DNA from: an uncultured Acidobacteriia bacterium
Lineage (GTDB): Bacteria; Acidobacteriota; Terriglobia; Bryobacterales; Bryobacteraceae
DNA: 51,372 bases
NCBI GenBank assembly: GCA_903875575.1
Contig: CAIQWJ010000108.1
Span: 1-51,372 of the forward strand
Direction of reading: 5' to 3'
Shown here: positions 1 to 10,121 of the stretch, one piece after another
Layout of the letters: each line of letters opens with the position of its first letter
Position numbering within the stretch: the stretch's first letter is position 1
Notes under the pieces: generated by a model
Told to the model about the DNA's origin: nothing
Database searches by the model: none
Seen by the model: only the letters and a program-made list of their open reading frames with translations
Position numbers and translations under genes: made by a program

Positions 1-1
1 C

Positions 2-310
2 GCCGAGGAGTCTCTCATCAAGACCACCGCCGCGAAATGCCTGGCGGATCTCAGCGCCTACGACCAGACCGGATTTGCCGCCGTCAAAGCCATCGCGAAG
101 AAATACCCGCCGGACGTGAAGCTGTCCCCGCAGGATCAGGCGCAGGTGGACAAGCTGGAAAAGGCGCGCGAGAAGATCGTTGCCGATTACGTCGCCCAAC
201 TGAAGTCCGGCATGGGGCCGCAACGTTTCGCCGTGCTGCATTCGTTTGTGGTGGGCAGCGAGATCGTCCGCATCCGCCATCGTGATCTGCCAAACCGGAG
301 GACGAAATGA
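2..310 (+). CDS. C-terminal part of an unrecognised protein (5' end outside window)
   Basis: An open frame enters from the left edge and runs 102 codons to a TGA at 308-310. The visible part is lysine- and alanine-rich and looks helical: an AAKCLADLSAYDQTGF stretch, then a charged segment with KLEKAREKIVADY. No catalytic motif is recognisable and no family is assigned. The stop overlaps the ATG of the next gene (ATGA at 307-310), so the two are probably translationally coupled and co-transcribed. The reading frame is credible because it is open from the edge and ends in this coupled overlap; the function is unknown. Confidence 0.6.
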   Translation, partial: AEESLIKTTAAKCLADLSAYDQTGFAAVKAIAKKYPPDVKLSPQDQAQVDKLEKAREKIVADYVAQLKSGMGPQRFAVLHSFVVGSEIVRIRHRDLPNRRTK

Positions 311-3072
311 GATTCTCCACTCCTTCGTGGCTCACGCGTCTCGCCGGACTCGCGCTGTGCGCTGCCGCGTTCACCGCAACCCCGGCCCTGGCCGTCGAAT
401 ACTACTCCGGCGCGGAACAGTCGGGCAATAACATTTACATGTATTCGGTCTCGACCCTCGATTACTACGATTGCGCGTATACGGCCTATTGCGACGCCTT
501 CGTCGAGGGGCAGGAGTACGTAAATGGCAGCCTGGTGGACTACACAAACGGCTTGACGGGCTATCACGTCGAGGCTGACCTCAGCGACACAGCCGTGGTG
601 GGGAATACCTACACGATCGCGGGCTATCACTACTTCTTCAATTCGAATACCTCGTCCTGGGACAATTTCGGTTACGATACGGCGGCGGTCACCGTCTACC
701 CGCCTCCTCCGCCCACGCCCACGCCGCAGATTTCGGGGATCAGTCCGGATATAGGCGTTGTCGGAATCCCCGGCTACATCGCCATCTACGGCTACTATCT
801 GTCGGGAAATGGAGCATGGAACGATGTCTATGTGTGGCTGGACGGCGCTTATCGGCAGGTGGTGTACGTCAGCGATGGGCAGATCAACGTGTATTATTCG
901 TCGGTAACCCTGGGCACGCACACGCTTTACGTGGGCACTTCCGGCGGCTGGAGCAACGGCGTGAATTTCACGGTTGGCACCGGAGACCCCACTCCCGCGG
1001 TATCGTCGTTCAGCCCGACCAATTTCCAGTACAATCAGAGCAACGCCATGACGATCTCAGGCAGCGGCTTTGGAACCTCGCCGTCGGTGTTTCTCTCCTA
1101 TCCGGACGGCGCTTCGGAGTGGGCCTCCGTGACCAATGCTGCGGATACGCTGATTTACGCGACGGCTTACCACCACAGCACTTTGTCCGGCAGTATCGCC
1201 GTCACGGTGTATTCCAATGGCTATTGGGGAAGTGGTTTTATTCCGTCGTATTCGGGCCAGCCCAACTACGTGATGCTGGCGCAAGCGTCACATGTGACGG
1301 CTCAGACTCAGGCAATAGCGTTCGCATCCTTGAACCAGGTAATGATTGGCTCGGGGTCAGTTGCTCTGTCTGCGACAGCCACTTCAGGGCTTCCGGTGAT
1401 TTTCACCTCCACGACTCCTGCAACATGTTCTGTGGCTGGAAGTACGGCGACTGTGTTATCTGTGGGGACCTGCTCGATTTCAGCGAATCAAGCCGGAAAT
1501 TCAGTGTATTTGCCGGCTCCCACCGTTACTCGAAGCTTCGCGATATCGGTGCCGACCGTGCAGCTTACGGATCTGACTCGTCAAGGACCACCCTTCTACG
1601 CGGGCGACAACTACACGATTACCGTATCGGGAGCGCCTAGCTCAGTGGTTACGGTTAGCCAGAATAGCGGGCCGCAGAGTTCAGTTGGGATGACCAATTC
1701 GTTGGGCGTCCTGATCATCTCGGGTTTGTGGACTCTGGCGGATGTCGGCGACTACACTCGCACATATTATGTCGCGGGGTATGGCGCTTCTACCGCCAGC
1801 TTTCAGGTCGGGGCGAACGGACAAACAGTCACTTGCGGACGGATTAATCCGGATCTTTACATCGGTTCAATCGCGGCGGGCACAAATCTAGCGTTCGCGG
1901 TGCCCGCCGCTGGTGCGGCGACGGTTAGCTTCTTGATCGGGGGACCCAATATCCAACCGTATTCGGCCTCCGTGGGCGCGGTCCGCACGCAATATACCTC
2001 TACCTGGTCAGCAAACGTCGATACGACGGGGCTTTCCGGTGCCTATAGTGTTACTCCCATCATCACTAGTCCGGCTGGCCAGACTAGTTGCTCTGCCGCT
2101 ACCCACAGCACCGCGTATTTTGAAATCAGGTCGAGCGCTACTCCCCCGTCGCAGCCGGGCTCGGTCCCTTGTAGTTCCTTGACCGGAAATTGGACCGCCG
2201 TGGCCCCTAACAGGGCTGATTTCTCGCTGCAGTTGACTGACAATAATGGAAGTATATCGGGTCATGCCTCCTATACGTATGCGTGCAGTGTCGCCGTCAA
2301 TTTCAGCAGTCTCTCTGGAACATACGTCCCGTCGAGTGGACGCTACGACATTACGGCGGCTGGTCCCACGCCGACCGTGTTTGCCTGCGGCGGTAATGTT
2401 TTTAGGCCTCTTGACTACCACGTTACCGGAACAATTGGTGCCTCGTGCGGAGCGGGTTCCGGCACCGCCACAGCTGGGTACGATTACTTTACTCAAACGA
2501 TGACGACTGAGCGGATTCCAAGCAGTGAGAACTCCGTCGCATCCAGCCCCGCCTGGAGCGTGGCTAATCAAACAGTGGCAGTCTTCACAGTAAATATGAT
2601 AACGGGAACGAGCGACCCCGCCTACATTTTTGGCGGTAGAACCGTGACTGAGTTGAATCCTGGTCCGGGTGATGTACTTCCTGCGGATTACGTGGGCAAT
2701 GATGGCTGTTATTGGCCTGGAGGGCCGTGGCCAACGCCAATTACACGTCTCAGTTCAAATGACTCGTGGAATGTTCAAGGTTCTACGAGCGGTTCGCCCC
2801 ATGGCTCGTATGGACCTGACTTCATGGGGTTGGCGCACCCGGCCACTCTCGCATACGTCCAGACCTACGCTCCTCAAGTAGCGACTCCTGGCGGGAGTTG
2901 CACAATCAAATACCCGCAGAAGATGGTAATTAATACGGAATCCACGACCACCGGCACGGAGCCATATGGGGGGCCAGGGTCCGGGCTGAACCTGGTGCAA
3001 ATGACCATTACTCCAACGACATTCACCGTCCAGCGGGGCAGCGGTACGATTTCTCGTGAAAATCATTTCTAG
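307..3072 (+). CDS. Large secreted IPT/TIG-domain surface protein
   Basis: A 921-residue exported protein. A Sec signal peptide (two Arg, then a hydrophobic Ala/Leu core) ends near residue 29 at TPALA. A Tyr-rich region (30-125) and a PPPPPTPTP linker (about 132-140) lead into two IPT/TIG immunoglobulin-like domains (about 141-223 and 230-315), recognised by PQISGISPDIG and AVSSFSPTNF and the following GSGFG. A bacterial Ig-like segment rich in Ser/Thr with paired Cys follows (about 336-415). The C-terminal half has no recognised domain. Such proteins are cell-surface or secreted beta-sandwich rods used in adhesion or polysaccharide contact; that role is inference. The start overlaps the previous stop (ATGA). 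A second exported protein follows 28 bp downstream. Confidence 0.8.
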   Translation: MRFSTPSWLTRLAGLALCAAAFTATPALAVEYYSGAEQSGNNIYMYSVSTLDYYDCAYTAYCDAFVEGQEYVNGSLVDYTNGLTGYHVEADLSDTAVVGNTYTIAGYHYFFNSNTSSWDNFGYDTAAVTVYPPPPPTPTPQISGISPDIGVVGIPGYIAIYGYYLSGNGAWNDVYVWLDGAYRQVVYVSDGQINVYYSSVTLGTHTLYVGTSGGWSNGVNFTVGTGDPTPAVSSFSPTNFQYNQSNAMTISGSGFGTSPSVFLSYPDGASEWASVTNAADTLIYATAYHHSTLSGSIAVTVYSNGYWGSGFIPSYSGQPNYVMLAQASHVTAQTQAIAFASLNQVMIGSGSVALSATATSGLPVIFTSTTPATCSVAGSTATVLSVGTCSISANQAGNSVYLPAPTVTRSFAISVPTVQLTDLTRQGPPFYAGDNYTITVSGAPSSVVTVSQNSGPQSSVGMTNSLGVLIISGLWTLADVGDYTRTYYVAGYGASTASFQVGANGQTVTCGRINPDLYIGSIAAGTNLAFAVPAAGAATVSFLIGGPNIQPYSASVGAVRTQYTSTWSANVDTTGLSGAYSVTPIITSPAGQTSCSAATHSTAYFEIRSSATPPSQPGSVPCSSLTGNWTAVAPNRADFSLQLTDNNGSISGHASYTYACSVAVNFSSLSGTYVPSSGRYDITAAGPTPTVFACGGNVFRPLDYHVTGTIGASCGAGSGTATAGYDYFTQTMTTERIPSSENSVASSPAWSVANQTVAVFTVNMITGTSDPAYIFGGRTVTELNPGPGDVLPADYVGNDGCYWPGGPWPTPITRLSSNDSWNVQGSTSGSPHGSYGPDFMGLAHPATLAYVQTYAPQVATPGGSCTIKYPQKMVINTESTTTGTEPYGGPGSGLNLVQMTITPTTFTVQRGSGTISRENHF

Positions 3073-3100
3073 GGGCCAATGTGAAGCTGGAGACAAGAAG

Positions 3101-4000
3101 ATGTTGACACGTGTAGCTGCAGTTGTGATTGCCGGGAGCCTATGGAGTCCGCTGGCAGTTCGTGCGGCAGACATCGAGTTTCGTGAGCCGCGACCATTGG
3201 CCAAGCTAGTAGGTAACTTGGTTGAGGTTTCTGGCTATCTCGTGACTTATGAGGAAGCGCCGTATGACGAAGCCAATGAACTGCATACCGATTCATACGC
3301 TAACGGGACGAAATTTCGGTCTCCCACATGGGCCACTATCAAGTTTCAGGTGCCATCAAGAACTGGCGTTGCGGGGATCGCGGCGAGCAGTCCAGAGCCT
3401 AGGAACACAGCGGGGCCCCTTCAGATGATTCGCGGTTTTGTGGCGCAATACAACGCTTCTGGAAACCCTGGTCGATTCAAAACGATCTCGGATGGCGAGT
3501 ATATTCACATCGTTCCTGCCGGTCGAATGCTCAACAAGTCTCTTGAGGCGTTCCAGCCGATTCTTGACACTGGGATAGCGATGCCTCCTGAACCGAAGCT
3601 CTGCCTGACTGTGTTGGAGGATCTCCTTGGCCAAGTTGGCAGGCTCCGAAGCACGACCATCGTTGAAGGTATGGTTCCACTGAATCCGCTACTTCACTAT
3701 CAGTGCAATGTGGTCGGGGAGAATCTCACGGCGCGGGAAGCGCTGATTCAGATCCTTGAAAAGATGGGGCACGCTACCGGGAACTATGACCTCAACCGGT
3801 GGACTTGGAATCTCGTCTACGACGCTAATATTAACGGATACTTCCTGAATACGTGGCTTGTTCCCCGGGTGGCGATCGCCAGTCAACCGATCGGTACTGT
3901 TGAACCTGTCGAACCTGCCAGCGTACCGTCGTTGCCCAAAGAACGTCCCAGCATGATCGCTCCAGACGGTAGCCGAGTGCATGATCCGGCGGCGAAGTAG
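3101..4000 (+). CDS. Secreted protein of unknown function
   Basis: A 299-residue protein with a clear Sec signal peptide (MLTRVAAVVIAGSLWSPLAV, cleavage near RAA-D). The ATG at 3101 was chosen over one 45 bp upstream because it has GGAG at a normal distance (3089-3092) and puts the signal peptide at the N-terminus. The mature part is soluble. A segment around GENLTAREALIQILEKMG resembles the short STN-type (secretin/TonB N-terminal) helix-strand pattern, but this is weak. The C-terminal tail is rich in Pro/Ser. It lies 28 bp after the IPT-domain gene and is probably co-expressed with it. Function unknown. Confidence 0.7.
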   Translation: MLTRVAAVVIAGSLWSPLAVRAADIEFREPRPLAKLVGNLVEVSGYLVTYEEAPYDEANELHTDSYANGTKFRSPTWATIKFQVPSRTGVAGIAASSPEPRNTAGPLQMIRGFVAQYNASGNPGRFKTISDGEYIHIVPAGRMLNKSLEAFQPILDTGIAMPPEPKLCLTVLEDLLGQVGRLRSTTIVEGMVPLNPLLHYQCNVVGENLTAREALIQILEKMGHATGNYDLNRWTWNLVYDANINGYFLNTWLVPRVAIASQPIGTVEPVEPASVPSLPKERPSMIAPDGSRVHDPAAK

Positions 4001-4253
4001 GGCGTAAAGAACTCTGGCGAAGCGGCAACTGCCGCCCGGTTTTCCTCGAGGTTTCTGGCCGGGTACTTCCTGGCCGTAGCGGCAGTTCCTACCCCCGAAG
4101 GGCCCTAACTAAGCCCATCGGGATCCTCTCGGCGGTGACGTCCTGGATCATTTCCCCGAGCGTTTCGCTGCGAGCAGCCTGGTCGCCCCATCACCTTTAC
4201 GAACGATGCGAAACTGGGAGCCCTTCTTGCTAAACTGAAAATCTCCCCCACAA
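4001..4253. other. Intergenic region before uvrA with a spaced inverted repeat
   Basis: The only structure seen is a 9-bp inverted repeat, AACTGCCGC at 4027-4035 and GCGGCAGTT at 4079-4087, separated by 43 bp. It has no T-tract, so it is not a typical intrinsic terminator. No strong sigma70 promoter is visible ahead of uvrA. Confidence 0.4.
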
Positions 4254-7169
4254 TTGCCCTCAAAGACCAAATCCGGCGGCAGCGTCGTTCCCGTCCAGGC
4301 CGATCCGCACCGCGAGATCACCGCCGACATCGTGGTCCGCGGCGCACGCCTCCACAACCTGAAGAACATCACGGTAGCGATCCCCCAGTACTCGCTCACC
4401 GTTGTCACGGGCGTCTCCGGTTCGGGAAAATCCTCGCTCGCCTTCGATACCATCTACGCAGAAGGCCAGCGTCGCTACGTGGAGTCGCTTTCCGCTTACG
4501 CGCGCCAGTTCCTGGAGCGCATGGAGAAGCCGGAGGTCGATGAAATCGATGGCATCGCCCCGGCCATCGCCATCCGCCAGAAGAACACGACCCGCAACCC
4601 GCGTTCCACCGTCGCCACCGCCACCGAAGTCTGGGATTACATGCGTGTTCTCTGGGCACGCGCGGGGCGCACCTACTGTCCAGTTTGCGGCCGTCAGATT
4701 CAGCGGGACACCGTGGACCTGGTGGCTCAGACCATGCTCGCGCAGCCAGCGGGCACTCGCTTCCTGGTACTGTTTCCGGTGAAGCACGAACCCGGTGGGG
4801 TGGCCAAGAGCCACCCTTCAGGAGAAGCCCCCAAAGATCGCCTGACCGAACTTCGCAGCCGCGGCTTCACTCGCCTCTGGCAGGCGGGCACCACCTTCGA
4901 ATTCTCCACTCCCGAATCCCTGCTCGGTATCGACTGGGAGCAGCCCGTCCACATCCTCGCCGACCGCATCGCCATCAAGGCCGACCAGCACCAGCGCATC
5001 GTCGATTCCGTCGAAATCTGCTACCGCGAGGCCGGCGAGGTGGTTTTCCTCAACGTCGCCACCGACGAGCGGATTCTCTTCAGCGAACGCTTCCTCTGCA
5101 AGTACGATAACGTCGAGTTCTCGCCCCCGGAGCCGATCCTCTTCAGCTTCAATAGTCCCGCCGGTGCCTGCCGCCGCTGCCAGGGTTTCGGCCAGACCAT
5201 CGATTATTCGCTCGATCTCGTGGTGCCGGATCGCGGCCTATCGCTCGATCAGGGTGCCGTGGAACCGTGGACCAAGCCCAGCGGCGAGGAATGGTTTGAC
5301 GATTTCCGTAAGAAGGCGCTCGGTCGCGTCCGCTTCGACGTGCCGTTCGGCGATCTGACGGAGGCCGAGCGCAACCTGGTTCTGGAAGGCGATAAAAAGA
5401 CGAAGCTGGACGGGATTCGCCAGTACTTCAATTACCTCGAAACCAAGAAGTACAAGGTCCACGTCCGCGTGCTGATGAGCCGGTATCGCGGCTACACGCG
5501 TTGCCCGGAGTGCGGCGGTTCGCGGCTGCGCAAAGAAGCGCTGAACATCCGTGTGGGTGGAACTTCCGTCGAAACGTCGCTGACCATTGCCGATGCCGCC
5601 CGCCTCAACATCGCGCAGGCCGCGCATTTCTTCGCCAACCTGAAGCTCTCTCCCGAAGAAGCCGGCATCGCGGGCAATATCCTGGTGGAGATCGCGCAGC
5701 GCCTGAAGTTCCTCAATGACGTGGGGCTGGAATACCTGACGCTGGATCGTCTGGCCGCCACCCTCTCTGGCGGCGAGGCGCAGCGCATTTCGCTGGCGAC
5801 CTGTCTTGGTTCGCGTCTGGTAGGTGCGTGCTACGTGCTGGATGAGCCCTCCATCGGCCTGCATAGTCGCGATACCGAGCGGCTGATCAACATTCTGACC
5901 GAACTGCGGGACATCGGCAACACGATTCTTGTTGTCGAGCACGATCCCGAAGTCATGCGCGCTGCCGATCACATCATTGACCTTGGCCCAGGCGCCGGCG
6001 AACATGGCGGCACGGTGGTCTTCGAAGGCGACTATGCGGGGTTGATCGCGCCCGCGAACCAGTCGCTCACCGGGCGCTATCTGCGCGGCGAACTCAAGGT
6101 TTCGCATCGAAAGACGCGTCGTCGTATCAGTCCGAAGGGCTCGCTCAAGTTCTTCGGTGCGCGGATGCACAATCTGAAGGGCGTGGATGTTTCCATCCCG
6201 TTGGGTCTGCTGACCGTGGTGACTGGCGTTTCTGGTTCCGGCAAGTCGACGCTGGTGCACGACGTGATCTACAAGTCGCTCCAGGCGACGCTCAATAGCG
6301 CGTCGAAGAGTGAATCGGGCGAAGGCAGTATGAACAGCGAAGACTCGCCGCGCATGACCTGTTCGCGAGTGGAAGGTGCGTCGCGAATCAATGATGTCGT
6401 GATGATCGATCAGACGCCGATCGGCCGCACGCCGCGTTCGAATCCGGTCACGTACATCAAGGCCTTCGACATCATCCGCAACATCTTCGCCGCCACGCGC
6501 GATGCCGAGAAACGTGGCTACGCGGCCGGCCATTTCTCCTTCAACGTACCCGGCGGGCGCTGCGAAACCTGTCAGGGCGATGGCACCGTCACCGTCGAGA
6601 TGCAGTTCCTGGCAGACGTGGAACTCGTCTGCGACGATTGCAAAGGCACGCGCTTCAAGAGCGCCATCCTGGACATCCGCTACAAGGGACTGAATGTTCA
6701 CGAAGTGCTGCAGCTATCGGTCAGTGAAGCGATAAAATTCTTCCACGATACGCCGCGCCTGGCTTCTCGTTTGCAGTTGCTGGAAGAAGCGGGCCTCGGC
6801 TATCTGCGGCTGGGGCAATCGGCGACGACGCTCTCGGGCGGGGAAGCGCAGCGCGTCAAACTGGCAGCCCATCTGGCGCAGGCCACCAATGAAGGCACGC
6901 TTTTCATCTGCGACGAACCCACCACCGGCCTGCACTTCTACGACATCACGAAGCTCCTCGCCGTCTTTGAACGACTGATCGACCATGGCGGCACGCTGCT
7001 GGTGATTGAGCATAACGCCGATGTGATCCGCGCCGCCGACTGGGTGATCGACCTCGGCCCCGAGGGCGGGGAAGCCGGCGGTCGCATCATCGCCGAAGGC
7101 ACGCCCGAAGAAATTGCGCTCGTGGAGGGTTCGCACACCGCGCGCTTCCTGCGGCAGTCTCCGGCTTAA
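4254..7169 (+). CDS. uvrA: UvrA, excinuclease ABC subunit A
   Basis: A 971-residue ATPase of nucleotide excision repair; it loads UvrB at DNA lesions in the cytoplasm. Both ABC modules are complete: Walker [13 protein letters not shown] near the N-terminus and [13 protein letters not shown] in the second half, with signatures [14 protein letters not shown] and [14 protein letters not shown], and Walker B VLDEPS and ICDEPT. A CPVCGRQ element and the following region match the UvrB-binding domain, so this is not a UvrA2-type paralogue that lacks it. Two zinc modules are present (CRRCQGFG with [14 protein letters not shown] with CDDCKG). The usual length is about 940. The frame has no ATG before the conserved start; a TTG at 4254 is the only common start codon after the in-frame stop at 4236-4238, and it has no convincing ribosome binding site. 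The gene ends 7 bp from the convergent gene. Confidence 0.93.
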   Translation: MPSKTKSGGSVVPVQADPHREITADIVVRGARLHNLKNITVAIPQYSLTVVTGVSGSGKSSLAFDTIYAEGQRRYVESLSAYARQFLERMEKPEVDEIDGIAPAIAIRQKNTTRNPRSTVATATEVWDYMRVLWARAGRTYCPVCGRQIQRDTVDLVAQTMLAQPAGTRFLVLFPVKHEPGGVAKSHPSGEAPKDRLTELRSRGFTRLWQAGTTFEFSTPESLLGIDWEQPVHILADRIAIKADQHQRIVDSVEICYREAGEVVFLNVATDERILFSERFLCKYDNVEFSPPEPILFSFNSPAGACRRCQGFGQTIDYSLDLVVPDRGLSLDQGAVEPWTKPSGEEWFDDFRKKALGRVRFDVPFGDLTEAERNLVLEGDKKTKLDGIRQYFNYLETKKYKVHVRVLMSRYRGYTRCPECGGSRLRKEALNIRVGGTSVETSLTIADAARLNIAQAAHFFANLKLSPEEAGIAGNILVEIAQRLKFLNDVGLEYLTLDRLAATLSGGEAQRISLATCLGSRLVGACYVLDEPSIGLHSRDTERLINILTELRDIGNTILVVEHDPEVMRAADHIIDLGPGAGEHGGTVVFEGDYAGLIAPANQSLTGRYLRGELKVSHRKTRRRISPKGSLKFFGARMHNLKGVDVSIPLGLLTVVTGVSGSGKSTLVHDVIYKSLQATLNSASKSESGEGSMNSEDSPRMTCSRVEGASRINDVVMIDQTPIGRTPRSNPVTYIKAFDIIRNIFAATRDAEKRGYAAGHFSFNVPGGRCETCQGDGTVTVEMQFLADVELVCDDCKGTRFKSAILDIRYKGLNVHEVLQLSVSEAIKFFHDTPRLASRLQLLEEAGLGYLRLGQSATTLSGGEAQRVKLAAHLAQATNEGTLFICDEPTTGLHFYDITKLLAVFERLIDHGGTLLVIEHNADVIRAADWVIDLGPEGGEAGGRIIAEGTPEEIALVEGSHTARFLRQSPA

Positions 7170-7183
7170 GCCGGGCCTAAGCC
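7161..7183. terminator. Palindromic hairpin containing both stop codons of convergent genes
   Basis: CCGGCTTAAGCCGG (7161-7174) is a perfect 14-bp palindrome holding the uvrA stop (TAA 7167-7169). GGCTTA (7163-7168) can also pair with TAAGCC (7178-7183), which covers the stop of the minus-strand gene (7177-7179). There is no T-tract, so terminator function is inference. Confidence 0.4.
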
Positions 7184-8580
7184 TTGTAGCCGAACAAACC
7201 GCGCGACCGGATAATCTCGGCCACCTGCGCCGGGACCATACTCTCCCAGGTCTTATCGCCCGACTGGATCTTTGCCAGCACGTCATCCGGATAAACGTGC
7301 AGTTGCTCTTCGCGGAATTCGCGCACGGATTGAATCTGGCCGCTCTCCAGCAGATACCAATAGAGGCGGTGCGACAGAGGTGCGAGAGGCAGAGAGACTG
7401 CATCCACTACCGGAGCATCAGGCCCTGCTTTCATCGGGTAAACGTACAACTTCGTATCGCCCTGGAACAGGCGGCCAAGACCTTCCAGAATGCCGCCGGG
7501 CAGCGCCGCGTAGTATTGCGCGTCGAAGATGCCCACGAGGGTTGGTGCCCCCATGACCATCACGATGGGCTCTTTCGTATAGCGGCGCAGATAGCTGGTG
7601 ACAAGGTCGAACCGGTCGTAATTCGACACGATGACCGTGATCCCGAGCGCATTGAGCATCGCGGCGCGTGCGAGGAAATCACCGTGATCGATGCGATGCC
7701 CCGTGACCAGATTGCTGAGCGTCATCTCCATCAGGACGATGGGCGGTGCGGCCGGTCCCGCGGTACCTGGCTTGCGACTGGAAAGGAACTGCCGCTGCGC
7801 ACCCTGAAGCATTTCCCAGGTCACGTTCGTGACCGGACGGAAAGCGCCGCGCTCCATCAGCACAGCGCGGCCATGCAGATTCTCCGAGGGCTGGACCACT
7901 TCGCCGGAAGCGGTGAACATCGTGGCATCGGTCAGCCCCTGCTCTACCAGTTGCAGGCTCATCAAACGGTTGTCGACGCCCTCGAACGCCGGTCCCGAAA
8001 GGCGGATCATATCGACTTCAATCTGCGTCCGGCGCAGGCCTTCCATCAGCGCGGCGACAAGGTCGTGCGGCTTGTCGTTGAGGAAGAACGCCGCGTGAAT
8101 CAGGTTGACGCCGAGGGTTCCCAGCGCTTCCTGCTTGGCGACGGTGACGTTATCGAGCAACTGGACATGCAGAATGATCTCGGAAGGCGCGCTGCGCGGT
8201 GCGGTCTGAAACCGGACACCCAGCCAGCCATGCCCACCGGGGCTGTCGGTACGTGTACGCGTGGCAACCGTATCGGCGAAGGCGAAGAAGGCGGTCTTCT
8301 CGCCGCGCGTGGAATCCAGCCGCCGCAGCAGCAGGTTGTACTCGTACTCGAGCATCGATTCCAGCCGCTCGCGGCTGACGTAGTGCCCGGCCTTGCCGTA
8401 GATCTCGTCGCTGACTGCCGTATCGTAAGCCGAGATCGACTTGGCCACCGTAGCCGACGCGTGGCCCGCGTGAAAGAACCAGCGCACCACTTCCTGTCCC
8501 GCGCCGATCTCTGCGAAAGTCCCAAACCGGCCCGCGTCCAGATTGATCGCGAGCGCCTTCTGTTCCGTGTTCATGTCCAT
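7177..8580 (-). CDS. Conserved cytoplasmic protein of unknown function
   Basis: A 467-residue protein with no signal peptide or membrane segment. The N-terminus (NLDAGRFGTFAEIGAGQEVVRWFF) is a strongly patterned block that I recall from a widely conserved bacterial family whose database names (nicotinate-nucleotide adenylyltransferase, TonB-dependent receptor) look like annotation carry-over. No adenylyltransferase HxGH motif and no receptor barrel are visible, so neither name is adopted. It is the last gene of a minus-strand run; the preceding gene ends 12 bp upstream. ATGs at 8580 and 8574 are both possible starts. The function is unknown; its place behind an envelope-stress-like sigma module suggests co-expression with it, which is inference. 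Confidence 0.8.
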   Translation of the reverse strand: MDMNTEQKALAINLDAGRFGTFAEIGAGQEVVRWFFHAGHASATVAKSISAYDTAVSDEIYGKAGHYVSRERLESMLEYEYNLLLRRLDSTRGEKTAFFAFADTVATRTRTDSPGGHGWLGVRFQTAPRSAPSEIILHVQLLDNVTVAKQEALGTLGVNLIHAAFFLNDKPHDLVAALMEGLRRTQIEVDMIRLSGPAFEGVDNRLMSLQLVEQGLTDATMFTASGEVVQPSENLHGRAVLMERGAFRPVTNVTWEMLQGAQRQFLSSRKPGTAGPAAPPIVLMEMTLSNLVTGHRIDHGDFLARAAMLNALGITVIVSNYDRFDLVTSYLRRYTKEPIVMVMGAPTLVGIFDAQYYAALPGGILEGLGRLFQGDTKLYVYPMKAGPDAPVVDAVSLPLAPLSHRLYWYLLESGQIQSVREFREEQLHVYPDDVLAKIQSGDKTWESMVPAQVAEIIRSRGLFGYKA

Positions 8581-8592
8581 GTAATTGTCGTG

Positions 8593-9468
8593 TTAGTTGA
8601 CCTGAAATTTCGATCTTGCCGTTGCCGTCTGTTTGCCCATGTTGTCATGAGCAGTGATGACCAGGGTGTAGACGGTGCGAGTCATCGTGGACTTCAGCGT
8701 CATGTTGAAAACTGCGGGAATGTAAGGCTGCGGATAATACGCCATGCTCTTCTCCATGGACGCGTTTTCCTGTTTCAGGATAGACGTACCATCGGGCCCG
8801 AGCAGTTCGACATCGTACGCGGTGTCGATGGCGTTCTGTCCGCCGAGTTTATAACCCGTGATATTGAATTTCACCCAGACCATGTCGCCGGCGCGGTAGG
8901 CCGGATTGAGGAACGCCTGTCCGTCTTCTTCGTTCCGGTAGAAGTTGAGATCCCGGATAGTCAGCGTGTCTGAGGGTGGCACGAGCTTCGCTTCCACGTC
9001 GAAGGTGGTTTCACCCGCAGCCGACTGGTGCGACTGGTTGTCCGTCGCGTCGAACTTCACCGTATAGGTGCCTGGAGGGACAAGAGGCGGGATGCCGATC
9101 TCGGTCCGCAGTTTGGGCATCCAATTCCTGTCTTCGTCGCTGAGCGTGGTGATGAGCTGGATCTCTTCTTTTGGGGAGACCGGAATGCCCGCCGGATCGA
9201 AGATCTGGGCGTGCCCGAGGATATCGACCTTGCCTGTGTCGGATCGCCGGTACCCTGCCGCTGTGAAAGAAAAATAGACCACTTCGCCCGGCAGGAGCCG
9301 GAGTCCGCCCATCGGCGGGCCGTCTTCGATGCGTGCGGCGACCGGAGTGAGCAGCCGGAATCCGGTGGGTGGGGCGGGGCTTTGCGCGAAGGCCGCCGTG
9401 AGCGAAAAAAGCCCGGCCATCGCTGCCAGCTGTGCGGGAGCGATTCGGGTAGCGCGGGAGATCGGCAT
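8593..9468 (-). CDS. Secreted beta-sandwich protein
   Basis: A 291-residue protein with a Sec signal peptide (about residues 1-28, ending AFAQ). The mature part reads as two similar immunoglobulin-like halves. Each has a VYFSF or VWVKFNITGY strand describing an extracellular fold, followed by a PGTYTVKFDATDN or TYTLVITAHDNMGK strand at its end. This duplication is seen by eye only. No catalytic motif is found. Likely periplasmic or surface-exposed; a binding or structural role is inference. It sits between the lipoprotein gene upstream (26 bp gap) and the conserved cytoplasmic gene downstream, within a probable sigma-factor operon. Confidence 0.75.
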   Translation of the reverse strand: MPISRATRIAPAQLAAMAGLFSLTAAFAQSPAPPTGFRLLTPVAARIEDGPPMGGLRLLPGEVVYFSFTAAGYRRSDTGKVDILGHAQIFDPAGIPVSPKEEIQLITTLSDEDRNWMPKLRTEIGIPPLVPPGTYTVKFDATDNQSHQSAAGETTFDVEAKLVPPSDTLTIRDLNFYRNEEDGQAFLNPAYRAGDMVWVKFNITGYKLGGQNAIDTAYDVELLGPDGTSILKQENASMEKSMAYYPQPYIPAVFNMTLKSTMTRTVYTLVITAHDNMGKQTATARSKFQVN

Positions 9469-9494
9469 TGTGATGGGCGATACGGACAGGGCCG

Positions 9495-10070
9495 TTATTT
9501 GGCCTTCTGCGATCCGGACGCGCCGCCAGAGGTCGGCATGTCCGGGACTGTCACCGTAGCGTTGTTGAGCTTCTCGCGTTCGAAGCTGAGCGGCAGGTCG
9601 GCCAAGATCTCGTTATTCGACATTTCGTCCTTAAACCGAACCTTATAGTGAGCGGCGGGGGCGTCGAAGAGCACGTTGCCGCGCTCGGTCTGGCCGGGGC
9701 CGACGTGGCGCACGATGCCGAGCCAGTTCGGCGCTCCGCTGCCGTCGCTGAGTTCCTGATAAGTAGTGCCGGAATCGCCAACCAGTTCCACGCTGGGGAT
9801 CGGGTTGTCCACGTTGCTGCTGTTGGTGACGGAAATCTGCACCAGCATAAAGCGCTCCCTGGGAATGCGCTGACTGGGGTCTTCGCCAAGCTGCGTGAGG
9901 ACCTGGGAATCGACAATCGTGTAGGAAAGGTGCCCGACCTCGGCTTTTTCGCCGGCGGCGGCGACCCGAACCTGTTCTGTCTTCGCGGTAGTGGCAGCGT
10001 TGTTGCAACCAGCGAGCCCAATTACGGCGGCACACAGCAGAGTGGAAAGAAGAATTCGCATTTCAGTCAT
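9495..10070 (-). CDS. DUF4352-like lipoprotein
   Basis: A 191-residue exported lipoprotein. The ATG at 10070 is preceded by GAGAA at a short distance and gives MTEMRILLS followed by a hydrophobic stretch and the lipobox IGLAGC, so Cys22 would be acylated. The mature domain (VGHLSYTIVDSQV, then ERFMLVQISVTNSSN and a late NWLGIVRHVGPGQTERGNVLFDAP) has the order of strands of the DUF4352 / Telomere-like immunoglobulin fold found in many bacterial lipoproteins. The role is unknown. It lies 51 bp downstream of the Spy-like gene and 26 bp upstream of the beta-sandwich gene, all on the same strand. Confidence 0.78.
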   Translation of the reverse strand: MTEMRILLSTLLCAAVIGLAGCNNAATTAKTEQVRVAAAGEKAEVGHLSYTIVDSQVLTQLGEDPSQRIPRERFMLVQISVTNSSNVDNPIPSVELVGDSGTTYQELSDGSGAPNWLGIVRHVGPGQTERGNVLFDAPAAHYKVRFKDEMSNNEILADLPLSFEREKLNNATVTVPDMPTSGGASGSQKAK

Positions 10071-10121
10071 TAGTTTCTCACAATCGCCTGGGGCCTGCCG
10101 TGGTACCAATGCGAAGGTCAG

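Noticed and set aside
4148-4453. Minus-strand open frame (101 codons) at the uvrA start
   Set aside because: It overlaps the Walker A region of uvrA on the other strand; such frames are recurrent shadows.
5238-6701. Long minus-strand open frame (487 codons)
   Set aside because: It lies wholly within uvrA and has no recognisable motif or composition of a real protein; it is an antisense shadow of a GC-rich gene.
7114-8973. Long plus-strand open frame (619 codons)
   Set aside because: It covers the antisense of two real minus-strand genes, is rich in Arg/His/Asp and has no domain.
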